A DNA stretch of 64,000 nucleotides, from contig NZ_OY782038.1 in the NCBI RefSeq assembly GCF_963677575.1, positions 3,227,501-3,291,500 of the forward strand. The letters run 5' to 3'. Numbering within the stretch: the first letter of the stretch is position 1; the number at the start of each line of letters is the position of its first letter. The notes below the pieces were generated by a model. The model made no database searches and was not told where the DNA came from. It worked only from the letters and a program-made list of their open reading frames with translations. Position numbers and translations under genes: made by a program. Positions 9,261-17,788 of the stretch are shown here, piece after piece. The stretch comes from an uncultured Draconibacterium sp. Its GTDB lineage: Bacteria; Bacteroidota; Bacteroidia; Bacteroidales; Prolixibacteraceae.

Positions 9261-10388
9261 TTAAATAATCATGAGATCAGCCATAATCTCGTCGGAAACA
9301 AAAAGCCCTTTTCGGGTGAGTGTAATAATTTCGTTATTGATTTGCATTACTCCGGTATCTTTATATCTGACTAACTGACGAGAAAAATAGCTAGCCTTTT
9401 CGCGACCAAAACGTTGCTCCAATTCTTTTTCTGACACGCCCCATTTGGTACGAATACGGGTTAAAATGTACTCGTTGTATTGGTCATTTTCGCTGAGTTT
9501 TTCTTCCTCGAAATAGGTCTGATTATTGGTCTGTGCTTTTATGTAAGTCTCAACACTAGAGTCGTTCCAGCGCCGCGAAACACCATCAAACGAATGTGCC
9601 GACGGTCCCAGTCCGAGGTATTTTGTGCCCATCCAGTAAGCCGTGTTGTGGCGCGAATACAACTGGTCTTTTGCCAGATTTGAAATTTCGTAATGTTCAA
9701 AGCCATTGGCAATCGACAGATCAACCAGCGTATTAAACTGGGCAACACTTTCAGCTTCTTTCAGCTCTTTTAGTGTCCCTTTTTTCAGCCAGGTGTAAAA
9801 AGCGGTTCCTTCGTGGTAAGTTAAATGATAAGCCGACAAGTGTTTTACCGGAAGTTTGAACATCTGGTTCAGACTTTCTTCCCATTCTTTTGGTGTTAAA
9901 TCGGGGAGGCCGTAAATCAAATCGGCGCTTAAATTTGAAAAACCGGTTTTTGCTGCGTTTTCAATGGCTTCAATAGCTTGCGTAGCGTTATGCCGGCGAT
10001 TCATATTTTCCAAATGCCGGTTTTGAAAAGCCTGAATTCCGATACTTAAACGATTTATTCCCTCCTGTTTTAAGGCTTTCAGGTAATCGTTACTCAAGTC
10101 GTCCGGATTGGCTTCAAAAGTTATTTCAGCATCCGAATTAACTTTAAATTCATCATTCAGCACGGCCAGTATTTCCGCAATTTCAGGCGCCGTGAGTACC
10201 GATGGAGTGCCGCCACCAAAATATATAGTTTCAACCGTTTCGTCGTTCAGGTAGTTTTTACGTACTTTAGCCTCGTTTTTCAGGGCGCTGATAAAATCGT
10301 GCTGCAGCGAAGTATTTACCGTTTTGTAGAAATCGCAGTAATAACATTTCTGACGACAGAAAGGAATATGAATGTAAATACCCGCCAT
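9261..10388 (-). CDS. hemW: HemW-type radical SAM protein (heme chaperone, formerly HemN-like)
   Basis: A 375-residue radical SAM protein. The N-terminal cluster is CxxxCxxC (Cys11, Cys15, Cys18), followed by Asp-Phe. The Phe where coproporphyrinogen oxidase HemN has a fourth Cys is the mark of HemW. A GGGTPS motif (about 58-63) and the C-terminal HemN_C-like winged region are also present. HemW binds heme and is thought to deliver it to respiratory proteins, rather than decarboxylating coproporphyrinogen. It is divergent from the VanZ-like gene. Confidence 0.93.
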   Translation of the reverse strand: MAGIYIHIPFCRQKCYYCDFYKTVNTSLQHDFISALKNEAKVRKNYLNDETVETIYFGGGTPSVLTAPEIAEILAVLNDEFKVNSDAEITFEANPDDLSNDYLKALKQEGINRLSIGIQAFQNRHLENMNRRHNATQAIEAIENAAKTGFSNLSADLIYGLPDLTPKEWEESLNQMFKLPVKHLSAYHLTYHEGTAFYTWLKKGTLKELKEAESVAQFNTLVDLSIANGFEHYEISNLAKDQLYSRHNTAYWMGTKYLGLGPSAHSFDGVSRRWNDSSVETYIKAQTNNQTYFEEEKLSENDQYNEYILTRIRTKWGVSEKELEQRFGREKASYFSRQLVRYKDTGVMQINNEIITLTRKGLFVSDEIMADLMII

Positions 10389-10427
10389 TACGAGACCTGG
10401 AAAATTTATAATTAAACAATTGAAAAC

Positions 10428-10805
10428 ATGAAGATAGCACCCTACTGGCGACTTGCAATTTGGTTATTAATAATGCTTTATTTGCTTTTTGTGCCGGCAA
10501 ATCAACTACCAAGCAAACCATTTATACAAATTCCGAATTTCGATAAAATCGTTCATTTCGGGATGTTTTTCATCCTTTGTATGCTAACCTTCAGGCCGGT
10601 AAAACAATTCACGCCGAACTTTTACTTCTGGACGCCGCTGCTAACATTTGTTGCTGCCATCGTACTTGAATACGTTCAGCAAAAAATATCGCCAAGCCGC
10701 CACAGCGATGTTTACGACCTTTGGGCCAATGCCGCCGGTTTATCTTTTGCCACCTTTTTTTATGCACTCTTTGTAAATAAAAAGTGGCTGGAACGCTTTT
10801 TTTGA
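10428..10805 (+). CDS. VanZ-like family membrane protein
   Basis: A 125-residue membrane protein with about four hydrophobic segments and the VanZ-family pattern: FDKIVHFGMFFILCML in the middle and a conserved EYVQQKISPSRHSDVYDLWAN loop of the form E-x-x-Q-x3-P-x-R-x-x-x-D. The function of stand-alone VanZ-like proteins in Bacteroidota is not known, although the founding member affects teicoplanin resistance. It is convergent with the Rrf2 regulator gene. Confidence 0.85.
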   Translation: MKIAPYWRLAIWLLIMLYLLFVPANQLPSKPFIQIPNFDKIVHFGMFFILCMLTFRPVKQFTPNFYFWTPLLTFVAAIVLEYVQQKISPSRHSDVYDLWANAAGLSFATFFYALFVNKKWLERFF

Positions 10806-10832
10806 TCTTCCTCGATTAGCGTTTTACTACAC

Positions 10833-11276
10833 CTACAGTTTTACCAGATCTTCGTATTTGTCAATGTCTTTTCCAACCGTTTCCAACGAAGTGGTTTTGT
10901 AAAAATGCGTAATGTCCTGGCGTAACTTTTCGTATTGCGCGTGTACCGGACAAAGCGGTTTCGACGGATCGTGCGTTTTACACGGCTCTAAACTGATCAG
11001 GCAGTTGGTGAAGAACTCTTCGCCGTCAACTTTAATTACAATGTCCCACAACGAAATTTCAGACGCCTCGCGCGAAAGTGAGAATCCACCATTCGGTCCT
11101 TTGGTAGACACCAGTAATTTTTGTTTTACCAGATTTTGCAGGATCTTTCCTAAAAACGGTGACGATAAACCCAAATCTTCCGAGATCTTTTTGATTCCAA
11201 CACGTTTGTCTTCTTTCGAAAATTTACCTAGATAAATCAACGCTCTGAGAGCATATTTGCATGTATTCGATAACAT
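10833..11276 (-). CDS. Rrf2 family regulator, probably iron-sulfur
   Basis: A 147-residue Rrf2 protein. An N-terminal winged helix (about 1-70, with KISEDLGLSSPFLGKILQNL) is followed by three cysteines, Cys92, Cys99 and Cys109. Their spacing is close to that of the cluster ligands of IscR/NsrR, so a 2Fe-2S or 4Fe-4S sensor is likely. It is the last gene of an rpiB-lutB-rrf2 set whose reading frames abut with no gap, so it may sense iron, NO or redox state and control the lactate-oxidation-type protein beside it. That link is inferred from position. Confidence 0.88.
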   Translation of the reverse strand: MLSNTCKYALRALIYLGKFSKEDKRVGIKKISEDLGLSSPFLGKILQNLVKQKLLVSTKGPNGGFSLSREASEISLWDIVIKVDGEEFFTNCLISLEPCKTHDPSKPLCPVHAQYEKLRQDITHFYKTTSLETVGKDIDKYEDLVKL

Positions 11277-12644
11277 CTATTTTAAATTTAAGATTGTTTT
11301 ACTGTATGATTGCTCTGCAAAAGCAGGAAACTTCTTTTGTTTTCCCAATACATTTTTGTTGGCTTTTAGCAGCGTATTTTTTACTTTCCCGTTAACTCTG
11401 TCAAGGTTTTTTCGTTTTTTAAAAGCCCATTCGTATGCTTTCATTCCCTTGTTCCAGGCGAAAGTTCCGTGGTTTTCGTCAACCGCTATTTTTCGGTTTA
11501 AAAGCAACAAGTCGTGCAGCGGAATTTTTACCGGGCAAACATCAGTGCAAGCCCCGCAAACCGTGCAGGCAAAACTTAAATGATTGTATTTATCAAAGCC
11601 TTTCATAAAAGGCGTTATTACCGATCCGATTGGGCCGCTGTAAGTGGTGTTGTACGTGTATCCGCCCACATTTTTGTATATAGGGCAGGCGTTTAAACAA
11701 GCACCGCAGCGAATACATTTCAGCGCGTCGACATGTTTTGGTTCGGCAGCAATTTTTGTGCGATTATTATCGAGCAAAACCACTACCATTTTTTCCGGTC
11801 CGTTGGCTTCATTCTCGCGTTTTGGGCCGGTTATCAATGAATTATAAACGGTTACCTGCTGCCCGGTTCCCAAAGCCGAAAGCAAGGGAAACATAAGCTG
11901 TAAATCGTCGATCGACGGGATCAGTTTTTCAATTCCGGCAATTACAATATGCACTTTCGGGAAAGCAACCGACATAAAACCGTTTCCTTCGTTTTCGGTA
12001 AGTGCCACTCCGCCAACATCGGCTACCAGAAAATTAGCACCCGTTACTCCAACTTCTGCCGAAGTGAATTTTTCGCGCAATACTTTTCGCACAAAAAGGG
12101 TTAATTCTGTTGGTGTTGAATCCTCGGGAGTTTGAAATTTCTTATGAAAAAGCTCGGCAACATCTTCTTTCGATTTGTGCATTGCCGGTGTTAAAATATG
12201 GTAAGGTTTTTCGCCAGCCACCTGAACGATAAACTCGCCGAGGTCCGTTTCAACCGGTTCAAAACCAGCTTTCTCCAGGTTTTCGTTTAATTCAATTTCT
12301 TCCGAGATCATCGACTTGCTTTTCACCAAAAGCTTTGCCTCGTTCTCGGTCATAATTTTTACAATTTCAGAAACAGCTTCTTTGCTGTCGCGTGCCCAAA
12401 CCACATCAATTCCATTGGTTTTGGCATTGGTTTCAAATGTTTCGAGATAATGCGCAAGATTGGAAACTACTTTCTTTTTGAGATAAGAAGCACGGTGTTT
12501 CGCTAAATCCATATTCCGGTAACGAAGTTTACCTTTGGCAACCGCTTCGTCGTATTTCGAAATATTAAAATTTAAGGTCTTCCGGTGTTTTTTATCAAAA
12601 GCAATTTTTGAATCCTTCAGAAATATTTTTTTATGCGCTGTCAT
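11277..12644 (-). CDS. lutB: LutB-like lactate utilization iron-sulfur protein
   Basis: A 455-residue protein with an N-terminal LUD domain (about 60-290) and two 4Fe-4S motifs, Cys310/313/316/320 (CIRCGACLNAC) and Cys360/363/366/370 (CTVCGACTDVC). This is the layout of LutB, part of the LutABC complex that oxidises L-lactate to pyruvate. The C-terminal basic tail is also typical. No lutA or lutC lies within the window, so either they are elsewhere or the protein serves another electron-transfer role. It is packed between rpiB and the Rrf2 gene with no intergenic space. Confidence 0.9.
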   Translation of the reverse strand: MTAHKKIFLKDSKIAFDKKHRKTLNFNISKYDEAVAKGKLRYRNMDLAKHRASYLKKKVVSNLAHYLETFETNAKTNGIDVVWARDSKEAVSEIVKIMTENEAKLLVKSKSMISEEIELNENLEKAGFEPVETDLGEFIVQVAGEKPYHILTPAMHKSKEDVAELFHKKFQTPEDSTPTELTLFVRKVLREKFTSAEVGVTGANFLVADVGGVALTENEGNGFMSVAFPKVHIVIAGIEKLIPSIDDLQLMFPLLSALGTGQQVTVYNSLITGPKRENEANGPEKMVVVLLDNNRTKIAAEPKHVDALKCIRCGACLNACPIYKNVGGYTYNTTYSGPIGSVITPFMKGFDKYNHLSFACTVCGACTDVCPVKIPLHDLLLLNRKIAVDENHGTFAWNKGMKAYEWAFKKRKNLDRVNGKVKNTLLKANKNVLGKQKKFPAFAEQSYSKTILNLK

Positions 12645-13097
12645 TTATTTCTCAACAGGAATCTGATCTACTCTCCGGGCGTGACGTCCGCCTTCAAAAT
12701 CTTCGTTCAGAAAAGTTGAAACAATAGCAATAGCTTCTTCATCGCTCACAAAACGACCCGGCACTGCACACACATTTGCATTGTTGTGCTGACGCGCCAG
12801 TGCAGCAATTTCTTCTTTCCAGCAAACCGCCGAACGGACGCTCTGATGTTTGTTTGCAGCAATACTAATTCCCTGGCCACTTCCGCAAAATGTGATACCA
12901 ATTTCAAATTCACCACTTTCAATCGCTTCACCCATTTTATGAGCATAAATAGGGTAGTCTACACTTTCGTCGGTGTAACATCCAAAATCTTTAAAAGCAA
13001 TATTATTATCGCTTAAAAATTTTATAATCACCTGCTTTTTTGCAAATCCGGCATGATCGCTTGCCAACGCTATTACCTTTCCCTCTAAATTCTTCAT
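12645..13097 (-). CDS. rpiB: Ribose-5-phosphate isomerase B
   Basis: A 150-residue RpiB/LacAB-family isomerase, which interconverts ribose 5-phosphate and ribulose 5-phosphate in the pentose phosphate pathway. Visible features are ASDHAG near the N-terminus (12-17), GCYTDESVDYP and the active-site Cys71 in ITFCGSGQG. The C-terminal GRHARRVDQI holds the phosphate-binding arginines. It is the first gene of the set with lutB and the Rrf2 gene. Confidence 0.95.
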   Translation of the reverse strand: MKNLEGKVIALASDHAGFAKKQVIIKFLSDNNIAFKDFGCYTDESVDYPIYAHKMGEAIESGEFEIGITFCGSGQGISIAANKHQSVRSAVCWKEEIAALARQHNNANVCAVPGRFVSDEEAIAIVSTFLNEDFEGGRHARRVDQIPVEK

Positions 13098-13166
13098 TTG
13101 TACAAAATTAATACTTTTTGATATTTATTTCATTTATTCCTAATATTTGTTGCATGAGAGGAAAAC

Positions 13167-13185
13167 AATAGTAGAATTTACTATT
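13167..13185 (-). terminator. Possible weak terminator downstream of the flippase gene
   Basis: A 7-bp AT-rich stem AATAGTA/TACTATT lies just past the flippase stop codon. On the minus strand it is followed by GTTTT. The stem is weak, so this is a tentative call. Confidence 0.35.
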
Positions 13186-13209
13186 ATTAATAAATTAATA
13201 TTCAACTTT

Positions 13210-14694
13210 TTACGACTTATTTATAAAGGGAATAAATCGCTTTAACTCGTTTATTTCCCATTTAAAAACAAGCACAATAAAAGCCAAAGTTAAAACTATG
13301 TTGATTGAATATTTAAGTATTACCTGTAAATCGAGCGTAAATTGAGCGATGCCCACAATAACCATGGCGGCCAGAAAATAACTGCCAATTCGTTTAAGAT
13401 CGTAAGGCACCGGAAAATGTTTTTGTCCCAGAAAATAGGAGATAACCAGCATTACCAAAAAGCAGACAAACACTGCAATTGCCGATCCCATATAACCCAT
13501 AACCGGAACCAGCGCAAGGTTTAAAACCAAGGTAATTGTGGCACCGATTAAAGCCATATAAGCGCCGTAACGCGTTTTGTCGGTTAGTTTATACCACAAC
13601 GACAGCGTGAAATACATTCCGTAAAACAGATTGGCCATTAACACAATAGGCACCACTTTTAATCCCTCGTGATATTCGGTGTCGACAATAACTTTTATAA
13701 CATCGATGAAAAGTACCATTCCGATGAAAATGATGAGTCCGAAAATGACAAAGTATTTCATTACAACGGCATAGATTTTTGGGTCGTCTTTTGATCCTTC
13801 GCGGGCAAAAAAGAACGGTTCAAAAGCATAACGAAATGCCTGAATAAACATATTCATCAGCACCGCCAGTTTGTAGTTGGCACCATAAATACCAAGCTGA
13901 AACATAGGATCCTGATTCTCCGGTACCAAAAACGGAATCAGCACTTTATCAATATTCTGATTCACCATCCCCGTTAATCCAACGATAAGAATAGGGAAAC
14001 CATAACTCAACATTTGCTTCAGCAGCTTCTTATCAAACTGAAATGAGATCCGAAAGATCTCGGGAAGCAGTAAAATCAAGGTTATCAGCGAAGCCAGTAA
14101 ATTGGAAATAAACACGTAACCTACGCCGATATCAGCTGAATAAATCGTTGAAATTATTGAATCGGGATTATTAGCTAAAATCCTTGGGCACAACGAAATA
14201 AAAAACAGGTTAAAACCAATATTAAAACCAATATTCACCAGTTTTATAAAGGCAAATTTTATGGGCCGGTTCTTTAAACGGAGTCGAGCAAAAGGAATGG
14301 CTGTAAATGCGTCGACACCTAAAATTATGGCAAACCACAAAATGTACTCCGGGTGATCGGGATATTGAATCCAGGCGGCTATTTCGTTTCGGAAAGCTGC
14401 CGCCAGCAACACAAACGAAAAAGTGGTAAAAAATAACGATACCATCGATGTGGAATACACCTTTTCGGGATCGTCGCTTTTTGAGGCAAAACGAAAATAC
14501 GATGTTTCCATTCCGTAAGTGAGCAACACCAGTAAAAATGCCACATAAGCGTACATATTGGTTACCACGCCGTATTCGCCGGGCAAAAACATAAACGAAT
14601 AATAGGGGACAAGCCACCAGTTTAAAAAGCGGCCCACAATGCTGCTTACCCCGTAAATAGCCGTATCGCTTGCTAATTTCTTAAAAGGATTCAA
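13210..14694 (-). CDS. Polysaccharide biosynthesis flippase (MATE/MOP-like, Wzx type)
   Basis: A 494-residue membrane protein with about 12-14 hydrophobic segments, in the MOP-exporter superfamily that flips lipid-linked saccharides. The N-terminus MNPFKKLASDTAIYGVSSIV is typical of Bacteroidota lipopolysaccharide biosynthesis flippases. The start is TTG at 14694, because no ATG or GTG gives this N-terminus. A TATCTTTG -7 box lies 17 bases upstream. No glycosyltransferase genes flank it, so the substrate is unknown. Confidence 0.87.
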   Translation of the reverse strand: MNPFKKLASDTAIYGVSSIVGRFLNWWLVPYYSFMFLPGEYGVVTNMYAYVAFLLVLLTYGMETSYFRFASKSDDPEKVYSTSMVSLFFTTFSFVLLAAAFRNEIAAWIQYPDHPEYILWFAIILGVDAFTAIPFARLRLKNRPIKFAFIKLVNIGFNIGFNLFFISLCPRILANNPDSIISTIYSADIGVGYVFISNLLASLITLILLLPEIFRISFQFDKKLLKQMLSYGFPILIVGLTGMVNQNIDKVLIPFLVPENQDPMFQLGIYGANYKLAVLMNMFIQAFRYAFEPFFFAREGSKDDPKIYAVVMKYFVIFGLIIFIGMVLFIDVIKVIVDTEYHEGLKVVPIVLMANLFYGMYFTLSLWYKLTDKTRYGAYMALIGATITLVLNLALVPVMGYMGSAIAVFVCFLVMLVISYFLGQKHFPVPYDLKRIGSYFLAAMVIVGIAQFTLDLQVILKYSINIVLTLAFIVLVFKWEINELKRFIPFINKS

Positions 14695-14710
14695 TTGTTG
14701 AATTTTTAGG

Positions 14711-14777
14711 CAAAGATAAAATCATTTGCTTTGATGCTTTTCCATAAAACAACGTTTTGCAATATGTTTTATCTTTG
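14711..14777. promoter_or_regulatory. Divergent promoter region with two TATCTTTG -7 boxes
   Basis: Perfect matches to the Bacteroidota -7 consensus TAnnTTTG occur on both strands: 14718-14711 facing the flippase gene and 14770-14777 facing the glutamine cyclotransferase gene. No canonical -33 TTTG is found at 18-20 bases from either, so the calls rest on the -7 boxes and gene positions. Confidence 0.45.
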
Positions 14778-14797
14778 AAGTCAAAAATAACAGTGTA

Positions 14798-15874
14798 ATG
14801 AAGCGTAACCTTTTCCCGATAGTACTTGTATTTTGTTTGTTTGTAAGCTTTTTTTCGTGCTCGAATAAATCGAATAAACGACCACGTAAACCGGTGAGTA
14901 CAATTAGTGTTAAACCGAGCAAACAAATGTATACTTCAGGCGATAAAGTAACTTTAAATATTAAAACCCGTTTACGCGATGGTGAGCTAAAATCGGTGAA
15001 AGTTTATTACGAGGGGGAATTAATAAAAGAAAGCACCGATCTTAAATTTGAAGTCGCCGGTGTTGAACTGGATCAGGTTGGAAACACCAGTTTTAAAGTT
15101 GATGCTGAAAAAACTGACGGACTAAAAAACAGCCGTACAAAAACGATTAATGTAATTTCGGAAATAGCACCAAAACAACTGACTTACCAGGTAATTGAAA
15201 AATATCCTCACTTAAAAACTTCATACACCCAGGGACTGGAATATTACAACGGTTATTTATACGAAGGAACCGGTGAAACCGGCCATTCGAAACTGATGAA
15301 AGTTGACATTAAAAGTGGTAAACCACTTCAGTCGATTGACATGGATGACAAGTATTTTGGTGAAGGAATAACCCTGTTAAACGGTAAAATTTACCAGTTG
15401 ACTTATCACGCTAAAAAAGGTTTTGTTTACGACCTGGAAACCTTTGCCGTAATCGATAGTTTTACCTACAAATCGGAACAGGGATGGGGATTGACTAACG
15501 ATGGTACCAACCTTATTATGAGTGACGGAACCAATGTTTTAACCTGGTTAAATCCGGATGATTTTTCGATAATAAAAACAGTTCAGGTAGCCAATAATCG
15601 TGGAAATATGAATGTTTTGAACGAGCTGGAATACATCGACGGAATTATTTATGCCAACATTTATACCACCAACTTCATCGTTAAAATTGATGCCAAAACC
15701 GGTAAAGTTATGGAAGAAATAAACATGGAAGGTTTAATCGATATGTATCACCAGGCGAGCGACCGCATTGATGTGTTAAACGGAATTGCCTACGATGCCG
15801 AAAACGACCGCATGTTTGTTACCGGAAAACTGTGGCCAATGTTGTTTGAAGTAAAGTTTATTGAAAAACAATAA
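14798..15874 (+). CDS. Glutaminyl-peptide cyclotransferase (glutamine cyclotransferase), lipoprotein
   Basis: A 358-residue lipoprotein (lipobox FFSC, about Cys21). An Ig-like stretch (about 35-120) comes first. The glutamine cyclotransferase beta-propeller follows (about 125-355), recognised by YPHLKTSYTQGLEYYNGYLYE, ETGHSKL, GEGITLLNGKIYQLTY, EQGWGLTNDG, NELEYIDGIIYANIY and VLNGIAYD. Family enzymes convert N-terminal Gln to pyroglutamate on secreted peptides. It is divergent from the flippase gene and convergent with ruvB. Confidence 0.92.
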   Translation: MKRNLFPIVLVFCLFVSFFSCSNKSNKRPRKPVSTISVKPSKQMYTSGDKVTLNIKTRLRDGELKSVKVYYEGELIKESTDLKFEVAGVELDQVGNTSFKVDAEKTDGLKNSRTKTINVISEIAPKQLTYQVIEKYPHLKTSYTQGLEYYNGYLYEGTGETGHSKLMKVDIKSGKPLQSIDMDDKYFGEGITLLNGKIYQLTYHAKKGFVYDLETFAVIDSFTYKSEQGWGLTNDGTNLIMSDGTNVLTWLNPDDFSIIKTVQVANNRGNMNVLNELEYIDGIIYANIYTTNFIVKIDAKTGKVMEEINMEGLIDMYHQASDRIDVLNGIAYDAENDRMFVTGKLWPMLFEVKFIEKQ

Positions 15875-15896
15875 TGCATAAATGCTAAAATTCCTA

Positions 15897-15919
15897 AATG
15901 CTTAAATGATTTAAGCATT
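15897..15919. terminator. Palindromic hairpin between convergent cyclotransferase and ruvB genes
   Basis: A perfect 11-bp inverted repeat, AATGCTTAAAT and its complement, around a single central base. The flanks carry further GCATTA repeats. It may act as a bidirectional terminator, but no T tract follows directly. Confidence 0.5.
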
Positions 15920-15941
15920 AACAAATTCACGCATTAAAGCA

Positions 15942-16970
15942 TTAAAACAGGCTAGGGGAGTCGCCGTATCGAACGCGACCTAAATGTTTATAGGCTAAAT
16001 CAGTAACTTCTCTTCCGCGTGGTGTTCGTTTAATAAAACCTTCTTTTATTAAAAACGGTTCGTACACCTCTTCAATGGTTCCGGCATCTTCGCCAACAGC
16101 CGTTGCAATGGTTGTAATTCCCACCGGTCCGCCCTTAAATTTATCGATAATCGATTTTAAAATGCGGTTATCCATTTCGTCCAGGCCGTATTTATCGATG
16201 TTTAAAGCAGATAATGCATGACGCGTAATATCCATATCGATCGTTCCGTCTCCTTTTACCTGGGCAAAGTCGCGAACACGACGCAGCAATGAATTTACGA
16301 TTCGAGGAGTGCCACGGCTCCGGAAAGCTATCTCATGAGCCGCCTCGTCGCTTATCTCCACATTTAGTATACCAGCGGACCTTTTAACAATTTGCGTTAA
16401 AATATCGCCGTCATAATACTCCAGGTGAGAATTGATACCAAAACGCGCCCGCAACGGCGATGTTAATAAACCAGACCGGGTAGTGGCTCCAATCAGCGTA
16501 AACGAATTCAGCTCGATTTGTACCGAACGTGCACTCGGCCCCTTGTCGATCATGATATCGATACGGAAATCTTCCATCGCCGAATACAAATATTCCTCAA
16601 CAATAGGGGAGAGGCGATGGATCTCATCGATGAACAACACATCGTTTTCTTCGAGGTTGGTTAACAAACCGGCCAAATCGCCCGGTTTATCCAATACCGG
16701 TCCGGAAGTGATTTTTATACCAACTCCCAATTCATTGGCAATAATATTCGATAAGGTTGTTTTACCCAGTCCCGGAGGTCCGTGTAGTAAAACATGATCT
16801 AAAGCTTCGCCACGCAAAAGCGCTGCCTTTACAAAAATTTCCAGGTTTTCAACAATTTGTTTTTGTCCGCGAAAATCATCGAATTGTAAGGGGCGTAAAC
16901 GTTTGTCAAGCTCTCTTTCGGTATCCGTATATGAATTTCCTCTAATATCTAATCCATCTTCCATCAGCAC
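15942..16970 (-). CDS. ruvB: Holliday junction branch-migration ATPase RuvB
   Basis: A 342-residue AAA+ motor, the standard RuvB length. It has Walker A GPPGLGKTT (64-72), Walker B VLFIDEIHRL, the sensor motif IGATTRSGLLTSPLRARFG and the C-terminal winged helix ending in RTPRGREVTDLAYKHLG. It drives RuvA-RuvC-mediated resolution of recombination and stalled-fork junctions. ruvA and ruvC are not adjacent. It lies 6 bases downstream of the response-regulator gene on the same strand. An internal Met at residue 3 is an alternative start. Confidence 0.97.
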   Translation of the reverse strand: MLMEDGLDIRGNSYTDTERELDKRLRPLQFDDFRGQKQIVENLEIFVKAALLRGEALDHVLLHGPPGLGKTTLSNIIANELGVGIKITSGPVLDKPGDLAGLLTNLEENDVLFIDEIHRLSPIVEEYLYSAMEDFRIDIMIDKGPSARSVQIELNSFTLIGATTRSGLLTSPLRARFGINSHLEYYDGDILTQIVKRSAGILNVEISDEAAHEIAFRSRGTPRIVNSLLRRVRDFAQVKGDGTIDMDITRHALSALNIDKYGLDEMDNRILKSIIDKFKGGPVGITTIATAVGEDAGTIEEVYEPFLIKEGFIKRTPRGREVTDLAYKHLGRVRYGDSPSLF

Positions 16971-16976
16971 TAACTC

Positions 16977-17351
16977 TTATTCGGGAATAAAGATGCGTAT
17001 TTTTTCAATAAGCTGGGCAGCTGTAAAAGGTTTTGATAAATACTCATTCATTCCAACATTAAAACACTTTTCCCGATCGTTGTCGAGCGTGTTAGCTGTT
17101 ATAGCAATAATAGGAACAGGGTTTTCAATGGCGTTTGAGGTTTCATATTCTCTAATGGCCGCGGTAATTTCGTAGCCGTCCATTTCGGGTAGCATAATAT
17201 CCATTAACACCAGATCGTAGGCGTGTTGCTTTACCTGCTCAATTGCATCGGGTCCGTTGGTAACTGCAGTAACGTTGTAGTTATATTTCTTCAAATTAAA
17301 TATAACCACCTTTTGATTTAATAGGTTGTCTTCTACAAGTAGTATGTCCAA
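16977..17351 (-). CDS. Single-domain response regulator (CheY-like receiver)
   Basis: A 124-residue receiver domain with no output domain. The acidic pair Glu7/Asp8, phosphoacceptor Asp51 in LVLMDIMLPEMDGYE, the switch residue in AITA and the conserved Lys in YLSKPF are all present. It resembles the receiver modules attached to hybrid kinases, so it may be a phosphorelay shuttle. No kinase lies nearby. It sits at the head of the minus-strand run bordering the candidate origin gap. Confidence 0.9.
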   Translation of the reverse strand: MDILLVEDNLLNQKVVIFNLKKYNYNVTAVTNGPDAIEQVKQHAYDLVLMDIMLPEMDGYEITAAIREYETSNAIENPVPIIAITANTLDNDREKCFNVGMNEYLSKPFTAAQLIEKIRIFIPE

Positions 17352-17788
17352 TCTTCTTTTATTATTATTAATAATTAAACAAATTTAAAAATTAATACTA
17401 GTTATTATATCCTGTTGGTAACTGTTAATTACTATTTTTTACCAATTATGCAGAAACTGTAAACAGGTTTGTTCTTCTGTTTTCAACAACTATTTCACAG
17501 GTTAAATTGTTCTTTCGTAACAGTATAACTTTTCTTTTCAACAACTGTTAATAGTAGAAGAGAAAAGAGAACTGACGTTTTTAACAGGTGTATTTCCTGT
17601 GAATAAACGGGCATCAAAAAACAGTAAGATTAACGGCGGTTTTTGAAATGCGATTTTATATGATGAAAAAATTGAAGAATGCAAAAATTAGTATAAAAGA
17701 TTACTTTTGTTTTTTTGACATGTTTATCCACAATTATTAACAATTGGTGTAAAAATTAAACGTTTGAAAAATAAGAACTTTAAGCAGA
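17352..17788. other. AT-rich divergent gap with DnaA-box sequences, candidate oriC
   Basis: This 437-bp gene-free stretch separates leftward from rightward transcription. It contains TTATCCACA (17724-17732, perfect DnaA box), TTATTAACA (17734-17742, one mismatch), TGTGAATAA (17598-17606, complement of TTATTCACA), two copies of TTTTCAACAAC and long A/T tracts. The parS-type sites at 23.8-30.2 kb and nearby mnmG agree with an origin-proximal location. It must also contain the promoters of the response-regulator and DUF4175 genes. The origin role is inference. Confidence 0.45.
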
